Of a stretch of 13,061 nt of DNA, positions 7,055 to 13,061 are shown piece after piece. The notes under the pieces are model-generated. The model was given only the letters and a program-made list of their open reading frames with translations. It did no database searches and had not been told where the DNA came from. Location of the stretch: positions 1-13,061 of the forward strand of contig DASWXL010000028.1 of NCBI GenBank assembly GCA_036405495.1, written 5' to 3'. Within the stretch, counting starts at the first letter, position 1, and each line of letters begins with the position of its first letter. The translations under genes were made by a program, and so were the position numbers. Source of the stretch: DASWTL01 sp036405495. Lineage in GTDB: Bacteria; Bacteroidota; Bacteroidia; Sphingobacteriales; Sphingobacteriaceae.

Positions 7055-7068
7055 TTTGGCCTTTCTGA

Positions 7069-7102
7069 TTTGGGCTATCTGATAAACTATTTTGTAATTT
7101 TG
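7069..7102 (+). promoter_or_regulatory. Bacteroidota-type promoter candidate of ispH
   Basis: TAATTTTG (7095-7102) matches the TAnnTTTG -7 element exactly; TTTG at 7069-7072 is a possible -33 element, with a 22-base spacer slightly longer than usual. A start near 7108 would leave a leader of about 18 bases before the ispH ATG. Confidence 0.5.
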
Positions 7103-7125
7103 CATTACGGAAGCGATAAATAAGT

Positions 7126-7977
7126 ATGGGCAATTACAACCTTCAAGTGAGCATCGACAGGGATTCAGGGTTTTGTTTTGGTGTGGTTTATGCTATTGAT
7201 ATGGCCGAAGAGATCCTCGACCGGGAAGGGCATTTGTATTGCCTGGGTGATATTGTGCATAACGATGAAGAAGTTGAGCGGCTTAAATCAAAAGGTCTTC
7301 GGATCATAAACCATGAAGATCTGAAGTCGCTGCATAATGTCAAGGTATTGATCCGTGCTCATGGAGAAGCGCCGGAAACATACAGGACAGCCCTCGACAA
7401 TAATATTTTGCTGATTGACGCCTCATGTCCGGTTGTTTTGAAGCTGCAGAACCGGATCAAGAACTCACACGATTCGAACGAGAAGATCCTGATCTTTGGA
7501 AAGCATGGACATGCTGAAGTGATCGGACTTTCAGGGCAGACAAATAATGAGGCAATTGTTTTTCAGGATATCAATGAGCTTGAGGACGTTGATCTCCCAA
7601 ATCGCTTTACTCTTTACAGCCAGACCACGAAAAGTACGGATAAGTTTTACAAGATCAAGGATGAACTTATCGGTCGCGGATATGAGGTGAAAGCCAACGA
7701 TACCATTTGCCGCCAGGTTTCTAACCGCGACGAGGAACTGCGTAATTTTGTCCGGAATTTTGATAAGATCGTCTTTGTATCGGGTAAAAAATCATCCAAT
7801 GGTAAGGTACTATACGAGGTTTGTAAACAATATAATGCAAATACGTTTTTTATTTCGAATCCTGAAGAGCTTAGCAGCAGCATGTTCGACCCTAAAGACA
7901 GGGTCGGGATCTGCGGTGCAACTTCAACCCCTATGTGGTTAATGGAGCAGGTGAAGCAAACTCTGGAAGCCTTTTAA
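7126..7977 (+). CDS. ispH: 4-hydroxy-3-methylbut-2-enyl diphosphate reductase (IspH/LytB)
   Basis: This 283-residue cytoplasmic iron-sulphur enzyme performs the last MEP-pathway step, reducing HMBPP to IPP and DMAPP, the isoprenoid precursors of quinones, undecaprenyl carriers and carotenoids. The three cluster cysteines are Cys17 (GFCFGV), Cys101 (DASCPVV) and Cys195 (TICRQV). Substrate-binding residues are His45 (GDIVHN), His129 with Glu131 (KHGHAEVIG), Thr168 (SQTT), Ser223-Ser224-Asn225 and Ser267 (GATSTP). All expected positions are filled, so the enzyme should be active. Length is normal for the shorter bacterial form. It shows that the organism uses the MEP rather than the mevalonate route. 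It lies between a lipid-type glycosyltransferase and hemH; an isoprenoid link with the glycosyltransferase is possible but not shown. Confidence 0.98.
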   Translation: MGNYNLQVSIDRDSGFCFGVVYAIDMAEEILDREGHLYCLGDIVHNDEEVERLKSKGLRIINHEDLKSLHNVKVLIRAHGEAPETYRTALDNNILLIDASCPVVLKLQNRIKNSHDSNEKILIFGKHGHAEVIGLSGQTNNEAIVFQDINELEDVDLPNRFTLYSQTTKSTDKFYKIKDELIGRGYEVKANDTICRQVSNRDEELRNFVRNFDKIVFVSGKKSSNGKVLYEVCKQYNANTFFISNPEELSSSMFDPKDRVGICGATSTPMWLMEQVKQTLEAF

Positions 7978-8077
7978 CTCCTCCAAAACTTTTCGTCTTC
8001 TGATTTTAAGCTTCAGAGCAAGTATCATTTCAACTTCAAATTGACGGAACAATAATCTGTTATCGTTTAAATCCTTC

Positions 8078-8085
8078 TATTTTTG
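8078..8085 (+). promoter_or_regulatory. Possible -7 element close to the hemH start
   Basis: TATTTTTG matches TAnnTTTG exactly and ends six bases before the hemH ATG at 8092, which would give an almost leaderless mRNA. No good -33 element is seen (only TCTG at 8056, 18 bases upstream). The 114-base gap 7978-8091 otherwise holds no gene or clear terminator. Confidence 0.3.
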
Positions 8086-8091
8086 CTGTGC

Positions 8092-9111
8092 ATGAATACA
8101 GGTAAAAAGGGGATCTTAATTGTCAATCTCGGAACTCCGGACAGTCCTTCCGTATCCGATGTTCGAAAATATCTGGACGAGTTTCTGATGGATGGCCGGG
8201 TGATCGATATTAATCCGATCGGGCGGGCGTTACTGGTTAAAGGGATCATCGTTCCGTTTCGCGGTCCAAAATCTGCGAAAACCTATCAGAAGGTCTGGAC
8301 AGAGAACGGCTCGCCATTAATGTATTATGGACTCCGGGTGGCTGAATTGCTGCAAACGAAACTGGGCGATGCTTACCATGTTGAACTCGCCATGCGGTAT
8401 CAGAACCCGTCCATTGATTCGGCATTGAGAAAGTTGAAGGACGCGGGTATCAGCAGTATCAAAGTGATAGCCCTTTTTCCCCAATACGCTTCGGCAACAA
8501 CGGGTTCGATCCATGATAAGGTTATGGAGATCGTCAGAACATGGCAAACTATTCCGGATATTTCCTTTGTAAATTCATTTCATGACGATGAACAGGTTAT
8601 TGAAGTTTTTGCTGAGAACGGCCTCAAATACCAGCCTCAAACCTTTGATCATATCTTGTTCAGCTTCCACGGGTTACCGCAACGTCAATTGATAAAAGGC
8701 GACGATACCAAAAGACACTGCCTGCAATCTGCAGATTGCTGCGCCAGACTGACGTCAGTCAACAAGTTCTGTTATTCGGCGCAATCTTATGACACGGCCC
8801 GCTTGATTGCGGAAAAGCTTAATATCCCAAAGGAAAAATATACGGTAACTTTTCAGTCGCGCTTAGGAAAAGATCCGTGGGCGCAGCCGTATACAAGTGA
8901 TGTTATTCATGACCTGGCGAAGAAAGGAGCCAGGCGCGTCCTGGTTTTTTGTCCGGCGTTCGTAGCTGACTGTCTGGAAACGATTTACGAGATCGCTGAA
9001 GAATACGATGAGGAATTCAGAGAACTTGGCGGTGAAAAGGTTCAGCTCGTCGAAAGCTTGAACGAGAGTCCAAAATGGATCGACGCTTTAGCCCGGATCG
9101 CCGTTAGCTGA
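8092..9111 (+). CDS. hemH: Ferrochelatase, probable [2Fe-2S] type
   Basis: The 339-residue enzyme inserts ferrous iron into protoporphyrin IX at the end of haem synthesis. Family motifs are NLGTPDSP (12-19), the YxxxWxxNGSPL-like YQKVWTENGSPL (65-76), catalytic His193 in FSFHGLP, TFQSRLGKDPW (253-263) and Glu296 in DCLETIYEI. Between FHGLP and TFQSR lies an insertion with four cysteines, Cys210, Cys216, Cys217 and Cys227 (HCLQSADCC ... FCYSAQ), that E. coli HemH lacks; bacterial ferrochelatases with an internal four-cysteine [2Fe-2S] site are known, and this fits. Start choice: the frame extends to a TTG at 8083, but the ATG at 8092 places the protein at the usual beginning (KKGILIVNLGTP). 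The stop overlaps the convergent waaA by 8 bases. Confidence 0.97.
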   Translation: MNTGKKGILIVNLGTPDSPSVSDVRKYLDEFLMDGRVIDINPIGRALLVKGIIVPFRGPKSAKTYQKVWTENGSPLMYYGLRVAELLQTKLGDAYHVELAMRYQNPSIDSALRKLKDAGISSIKVIALFPQYASATTGSIHDKVMEIVRTWQTIPDISFVNSFHDDEQVIEVFAENGLKYQPQTFDHILFSFHGLPQRQLIKGDDTKRHCLQSADCCARLTSVNKFCYSAQSYDTARLIAEKLNIPKEKYTVTFQSRLGKDPWAQPYTSDVIHDLAKKGARRVLVFCPAFVADCLETIYEIAEEYDEEFRELGGEKVQLVESLNESPKWIDALARIAVS

Positions 9112-10327
9112 GGATCCTGCTAAGAATGATTCCGGTTGCTCCCGTTTTGGAGTAAACGTATTGTTGTGCGGCAGTTCCCGCTTTTTCCAGATTGTTATTT
9201 TCAAGCAGCTTTGTAACGCAATGAGCAAGCTCGTGCTCGTCGCGGACAGAAAAGCCGCCGCCAACGCTTATGAGGTCTTTTGCTTCCTGAAACTTCTCAT
9301 GTTTGGGTCCGAAAATCACCGGAAGACCAAATGCTGCAGCTTCGAGCGTATTATGTATTCCGGCTCCGAAGCCCCCGCCGATAAAAGCCACATTACCATA
9401 CCGGTAAAGAGATGCAAGCATGCCGATGTTGTCGATGATCACGGTTTGCTCATCTATCGGTTGAGAACTCTCTGTTATCCGGGAATATCTGATGGCGGAT
9501 GGGAATTTTTGTTCGATCATTTCGATCCGGGCCTGTTGTATCTCATGCGGCGCAACGATGAATTTCCAGTCGGGGTGCTTTGACGCCAGCCCTCGTAACA
9601 GATCTTCATCTTCCGGCCAGGTACTTCCTCCTACAAAGACCCTTTTCCCTTTGCCAAAGGCTTCGAAAATCGGAAGGTACATGGCGTTTTGGGCGTTTTC
9701 CGCCACACGGTCGAACCTGGTGTCGCCGGCAACCGTTGCATTAAAAATGCCTATGCTTTTCAATAATTCTTTACTGTCATTGGTCTGGGTAAAAAAGTGG
9801 GAAACGTAATGCAACGTTTTGCGTTGTAAGCTTCCATACCATTTGAAGAAGATCTGGTCCTTGCGAAAGATCGCAGAGATCAGGAATAAGGGAATATTTT
9901 TCTCATGCAAGGTTCTAAAATAGTGGTGCCAGAATTCATACTTCGTAAAGACAGCTATTTCAGGATTAATGAGCCGGATGAATTCGGATGCATTTTTTTG
10001 AGTGTCCAGAGGCAGATAGAACACATGATCGGCTAATGCATAGTCTTTTCGGATCTCATACCCGGACGGGGAAAAGAATGTGATAACGACCTTACTGTTG
10101 GGACGCTTTTTCTTCAACTGTTCCAACACTGGCCGGCCTTGTTCAAACTCTCCGAGTGAAGCAAAGTGGAACCAGATCGATCTCTCAGAAGTGTCGACTG
10201 CTCCGGCTACTGCACGAAATAAATTTTTGCGTCCCTCCAACCACTTCCGGGCTTTTTTGTTTTTGAGTGAGGCCAGGCGGATGAAAAGGGAGTAAATGAG
10301 AAGGCCAAGATCATACAAAAAAACCAT
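9104..10327 (-). CDS. waaA: 3-deoxy-D-manno-octulosonic acid (Kdo) transferase
   Basis: A 407-residue GT30 enzyme that adds Kdo from CMP-Kdo to lipid IVA on the inner face of the cytoplasmic membrane, the step joining lipid A to the lipopolysaccharide core. The N-terminal hydrophobic stretch (1-20) is the usual membrane anchor. The catalytic Glu60 lies in ASLGEFEQG, followed by VVITFFSPSGY (80-90) and TKYEFWHHY (128-136). The C-terminal, CMP-Kdo-binding half contains GGSTWPEDE (233-241), VAPHE (258-262) and GGGFGAGIHNTLEAA (317-331), then GLPVIFGP. Length is in the family range, and no key motif is missing. Whether one or two Kdo residues are added cannot be told. It is divergent from ugd with 52 bases between and convergent with hemH. 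Confidence 0.97.
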   Translation of the reverse strand: MVFLYDLGLLIYSLFIRLASLKNKKARKWLEGRKNLFRAVAGAVDTSERSIWFHFASLGEFEQGRPVLEQLKKKRPNSKVVITFFSPSGYEIRKDYALADHVFYLPLDTQKNASEFIRLINPEIAVFTKYEFWHHYFRTLHEKNIPLFLISAIFRKDQIFFKWYGSLQRKTLHYVSHFFTQTNDSKELLKSIGIFNATVAGDTRFDRVAENAQNAMYLPIFEAFGKGKRVFVGGSTWPEDEDLLRGLASKHPDWKFIVAPHEIQQARIEMIEQKFPSAIRYSRITESSQPIDEQTVIIDNIGMLASLYRYGNVAFIGGGFGAGIHNTLEAAAFGLPVIFGPKHEKFQEAKDLISVGGGFSVRDEHELAHCVTKLLENNNLEKAGTAAQQYVYSKTGATGIILSRILS

Positions 10328-10342
10328 TTATCAAGTAATTCA

Positions 10343-10361
10343 TTATCTTCGCCGAAGATAA
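10343..10361. promoter_or_regulatory. 19-bp perfect palindrome between divergent waaA and ugd
   Basis: TTATCTTCG and its exact reverse complement CGAAGATAA flank a single central C, in the middle of the 52-base gap between two divergent starts. It may be an operator, or two opposed near-match -7 elements (TATCTTCG against TAnnTTTG) that make the promoters overlap. No T-tract follows, so it is not a terminator. Confidence 0.6.
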
Positions 10362-10379
10362 GCTAAATCTTATAAAAAC

Positions 10380-11714
10380 ATGAAAATAGCTGTAGTTGGC
10401 ACAGGCTACGTCGGTTTGGTGACCGGCACATGTCTGGCCGAAACCGGAAACACGGTAACGTGTGTTGACATCAATGAAGAGAAAGTAAAGATGATGCAGA
10501 ACGGCCAGCTTCCGATCTATGAGCCGGGACTGGAAATTCTGTTTAACCGAAATATTGAACAGGGGCGGCTGAAGTTTACCACGGGGCTGGCGGATGCGAT
10601 CGAAGATGCCAGGCTGATCTTTCTGGCCTTGCCGACACCTCCGGGAGGCGATGGTTCTGCGGATCTGAGTTATGTACTGGGAGCGGCAAAAGATATTGCT
10701 AAGATCATTACGGACTATAAGGTGGTGATCACCAAATCCACTGTCCCGGTAGGTACCGCAGATAAAGTAAAGGCAGTTTTCAGCGAAAATACGGACGTAG
10801 AAGTTGATGTGGTTTCCAATCCGGAATTCCTTCGGGAAGGCGTAGCGGTAGAAGACTTCATGAAACCGGACCGTGTGGTGGTCGGAACCAGAAGCGAAAA
10901 GGCGCAGAAGCTGTTAAGCGAGTTGTATGCTCCGTATGTTCGTCAGGGCAACCCGATCATTTTCATGGATGAGCGGTCTTCTGAACTGACCAAATATGCA
11001 GCCAACTCATTTCTGGCCACCAAGATCACGTTCATGAACGAGATCGCCAATATGTGTGAACTGGTAGGAGCCGATGTTGACGCGGTTCGTCGCGGTATCG
11101 GTGCAGACGAACGCATCGGCAAGCGCTTTTTATTTCCTGGTGTAGGATACGGCGGAAGCTGCTTCCCCAAAGACGTTCAGGCGCTGGAAAAGTCCGCCTC
11201 CGAGCATAACTATGACTTCAAGATCCTGAAGTCGGTCATGGAGGTGAACCAGGAGCAGAAAGTGAAACTGGTGGATAAGCTTCGGAAATATTACAACGGT
11301 GACCTGAAAGGTAAGCGCTTTGCGCTATGGGGCCTGGCCTTCAAACCGGAAACCGACGACATCCGCGAAGCGCCTGCTTTGTATATCATTGACGAACTGG
11401 TGAAAGCAGGCGCCTCGGTTTGCGCTTTCGATCCGGAGGCGATGAATAATGTTAAGAACCTGATCGGTGATAAGATCGACTACGCCAGAAGTCAGTACGA
11501 GGCCCTTGAAGGTGCCGACGCCCTGCTGATCGTTACCGAATGGTCGGTATTCCGTACGCCTGACTTTGACAGGATCGCCGCTACGATGAAGCAGAAGGTG
11601 ATCTTCGACGGCCGAAATCTGTACGATCTGCAAAAAATGATAGACTGCGGCTTCTACTACAATAGTATAGGCCGTAAAGTAATTGAAGCATGGGTGCTGG
11701 AAAACGAATATTAA
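10380..11714 (+). CDS. ugd: UDP-glucose 6-dehydrogenase
   Basis: The 444-residue cytoplasmic enzyme oxidises UDP-glucose to UDP-glucuronate with two NAD. The N-terminal NAD domain begins KIAVVGTGYVGL (2-13, GxGxxG motif) with Asp30 for the adenosine ribose, and TKSTVPVGT (118-126) follows. Glu149 lies in NPEFLREG, catalytic Lys205 in ELTKYAANSFLA, and the catalytic nucleophile Cys261 with Asp265 in GYGGSCFPKD. The C-terminal UDP-binding domain has WGLAFKPETDDIREAP (317-332) and ends with FDGRNL (409-414). All key residues are present and length is typical. It is the first gene of a tight operon: the next gene starts inside its last 25 bases. The short divergent region upstream carries a perfect palindrome. 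Confidence 0.98.
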   Translation: MKIAVVGTGYVGLVTGTCLAETGNTVTCVDINEEKVKMMQNGQLPIYEPGLEILFNRNIEQGRLKFTTGLADAIEDARLIFLALPTPPGGDGSADLSYVLGAAKDIAKIITDYKVVITKSTVPVGTADKVKAVFSENTDVEVDVVSNPEFLREGVAVEDFMKPDRVVVGTRSEKAQKLLSELYAPYVRQGNPIIFMDERSSELTKYAANSFLATKITFMNEIANMCELVGADVDAVRRGIGADERIGKRFLFPGVGYGGSCFPKDVQALEKSASEHNYDFKILKSVMEVNQEQKVKLVDKLRKYYNGDLKGKRFALWGLAFKPETDDIREAPALYIIDELVKAGASVCAFDPEAMNNVKNLIGDKIDYARSQYEALEGADALLIVTEWSVFRTPDFDRIAATMKQKVIFDGRNLYDLQKMIDCGFYYNSIGRKVIEAWVLENEY

Positions 11715-12682
11715 TTACCGGGGCAGCCGGATTTTTAGGGTCGCACCTGTGCGACCGCTTTATTAAGGAAGATTTTCATGTTATCGGAATGGATAACCTG
11801 ATAACGGGTGATCTGCGAAATATTGAGCACCTGTTCAAGCTTCCTAACTTTGAATTTTATCATCACGATGTTTCGAAGTTTGTCCACGTTCCGGGCAAAC
11901 TGGATTATATTTTACACTTCGCGTCTCCGGCCAGCCCGATCGACTACCTGAAGATCCCGATCCAGACGCTGAAAGTAGGATCGCTGGGGATCCATAACCT
12001 GTTGGGGCTTGCCCGGAATAAGAGATCACGGTTGCTGATCGCCTCAACATCTGAGGTGTATGGCGATCCAACGGTAAATCCGCAGCCGGAAGAATACTGG
12101 GGGAACGTTAATCCGGTTGGCCCGCGAGGGGTTTATGATGAAGCGAAACGTTTCCAGGAAGCCATCACCATGGCTTATCACACTTTCCACGGACTGGAAA
12201 CGCGTATTGTACGGATTTTTAATACCTATGGCCCGAGGATGCGCCTGAACGATGGCAGGGTCCTTCCGGCGTTTATCGGACAGGCCATACGCGGCGAAGA
12301 CCTGACGGTTTTCGGTGACGGCTCACAAACCCGCTCCTTCTGCTATGTGGACGATCTGGTTGAAGGGATCTACCGGTTACTGTTCTCCGACTATGTTTAT
12401 CCGATGAACATCGGAAATCCGGACGAAATTACGATCAGAGAGTTCGGCGAAGAGATCATTAAACTGACGGAGACCGATCAGAAGATGGTATTCAAGCCGC
12501 TTCCTACGGACGATCCGAAACAACGCCGTCCGGATATCTCCAAAGCGAGAGAGATCCTGGGCTGGGAACCTAAGGTAAGTCGTGCCGAAGGACTGAAGAT
12601 CACCTATGAGTACTTTAAGTCGCTCCCTAAGGAGCAACTTGAAAAGGTGGAACATAAGGATTTCGCAAAATATAATAAGTAA
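11690..12682 (+). CDS. uxs: UDP-glucuronate decarboxylase (UDP-xylose synthase)
   Basis: This 330-residue NAD-dependent short-chain dehydrogenase-type enzyme decarboxylates UDP-glucuronate to UDP-xylose. The NAD motif is GAAGFLG (11-17) after strand KRILIT; MDNLITGD (34-41) is typical of the group. HFASPASPIDY (76-86) is the characteristic UXS segment. Catalytic residues are Thr120-Ser121-Glu122 (STSEVYGDP) and Tyr149 with Lys153 (YDEAKR); GPRMRLNDGRV (181-191) and the RRPDI arginines (279-280) fit UXS and separate it from dTDP-glucose dehydratases and GalE. The only usable start is the ATG at 11690, 25 bases inside ugd, since the first strand begins at residue 5. The overlap suggests translational coupling of two consecutive pathway enzymes. 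UDP-apiose or UDP-4-keto-arabinose synthases are less likely relatives. Confidence 0.94.
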   Translation: MGAGKRILITGAAGFLGSHLCDRFIKEDFHVIGMDNLITGDLRNIEHLFKLPNFEFYHHDVSKFVHVPGKLDYILHFASPASPIDYLKIPIQTLKVGSLGIHNLLGLARNKRSRLLIASTSEVYGDPTVNPQPEEYWGNVNPVGPRGVYDEAKRFQEAITMAYHTFHGLETRIVRIFNTYGPRMRLNDGRVLPAFIGQAIRGEDLTVFGDGSQTRSFCYVDDLVEGIYRLLFSDYVYPMNIGNPDEITIREFGEEIIKLTETDQKMVFKPLPTDDPKQRRPDISKAREILGWEPKVSRAEGLKITYEYFKSLPKEQLEKVEHKDFAKYNK

Positions 12683-13061
12683 TGGCGAAAGGTAAGATTT
12701 TAGTAACCGGTGGAACCGGATACATCGGATCGCATACGGTTGTTGAATTGATCGATGCCGGCTATGAGCCTGTTATTGTCGATAACTTAAGTAATTCTTC
12801 TGTCCGTATCCTGGATCAGATCGGGAAGATTACGGGAATGAAACCCCGGTTCCATCGTATCGATCTGGCGGATGAAAAGGAAACTGCGGCCTTCCTGTCG
12901 GGTCAGAAAGATATCAGTGGCGTTATCCATTTCGCGGCGTTTAAAGCCGTAGGGGAATCCGTTGCGGATCCTTTGAAATATTACCGGAATAACTTTTATT
13001 CGATGATCAACCTCCTGAATGGTTTTTCAGGAAAGGCGGTAAATTTTGTGTTTTCATCGAG
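12682..13061 (+). CDS. galE: UDP-glucose 4-epimerase, N-terminal part
   Basis: The first 126 residues are present; the gene runs off the right edge. GalE interconverts UDP-glucose and UDP-galactose through a bound NAD. The N-terminus has KILVTGGTGYIGSH (5-18, GxxGxxG), VDNLSNSS (33-40, the family VDNLSNS motif that binds the NAD adenosine), and GVIHFAAFKAVGES (79-92), the typical GalE segment. The visible end, VFSSS, leads into the usual catalytic S-S-S/T-YG strand, with the YxxxK motif beyond the window. The ATG shares its A with the stop codon of the preceding gene (TAATG), so translation is probably coupled. It completes a three-enzyme UDP-sugar operon starting from UDP-glucose. Confidence 0.95.
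   Translation, partial: MAKGKILVTGGTGYIGSHTVVELIDAGYEPVIVDNLSNSSVRILDQIGKITGMKPRFHRIDLADEKETAAFLSGQKDISGVIHFAAFKAVGESVADPLKYYRNNFYSMINLLNGFSGKAVNFVFSS

Noticed and set aside
7978..8091. Weak TCTGA/TCAGA hairpin after ispH
   Set aside because: Only five base pairs, a nine-base loop and no T-tract, so it is not a credible terminator.
9161..9809. Plus-strand open frames opposite waaA
   Set aside because: waaA is complete with all family motifs; the opposite frames resemble no family and have no start signals.

Overview
This window looks like ordinary chromosomal DNA from a member of the Bacteroidota, perhaps Sphingobacteriia/Chitinophagia-like; the class is a guess. The pointers are two exact matches to the Bacteroidota sigma factor -7 element TAnnTTTG upstream of genes, mostly weak Shine-Dalgarno sequences, a signal peptide ending in FSQ on a large lamin-tail-domain surface protein, and a ferrochelatase with the internal cysteine-rich insertion seen in some bacteria. 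Base composition looks even throughout. I see no mobile element, CRISPR array, tRNA or rRNA, and no obviously foreign segment. No stretch over 300 bases lacks a gene; the largest gap is the 187-base divergent region 5250-5436.

Left part (1-2297, minus strand): the N-terminal 765 residues of a large secreted modular protein that runs off the left edge. It has a signal peptide, a LamG/concanavalin-like N-terminal region, and then alternating Ig-like and lamin-tail (LTD) modules with a period of exactly 271 codons. The two LTD modules are only about half identical in their first 110 residues, then become almost identical at the DNA level. This is the most unusual pattern in the window.

Centre-left (2347-5943): asd (aspartate-semialdehyde dehydrogenase, feeding the lysine/diaminopimelate and threonine/methionine branches) is followed by a terminator and dacB (a PBP4-type D-Ala-D-Ala carboxypeptidase/endopeptidase), so a precursor-supply and a wall-remodelling enzyme lie next to each other. 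A bidirectional terminator separates dacB from a small convergent LiaF-like membrane protein. That gene is divergent from a DoxX-family membrane protein, and the shared upstream region holds two short direct repeats.

Centre-right (5966-10327): a membrane-anchored family 2 glycosyltransferase with altered acidic motifs, ispH (last step of the MEP isoprenoid pathway), hemH (ferrochelatase, probably [2Fe-2S]) and, on the opposite strand with its end overlapping hemH by 8 bases, waaA (Kdo transferase of lipid A-core synthesis). waaA confirms a Gram-negative envelope.

Right part (10380-13061): a tightly packed nucleotide-sugar operon, ugd (UDP-glucose to UDP-glucuronate), a UDP-xylose synthase gene (UDP-glucuronate to UDP-xylose) and galE (UDP-glucose/UDP-galactose), joined by 25-base and 1-base overlaps. 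It supplies sugars for polysaccharide synthesis and continues past the right edge. A perfect 19-base palindrome sits between the divergent waaA and ugd. I found no convincing new biological system; the observations below are mostly about regulation, gene-family evolution and motif variation.
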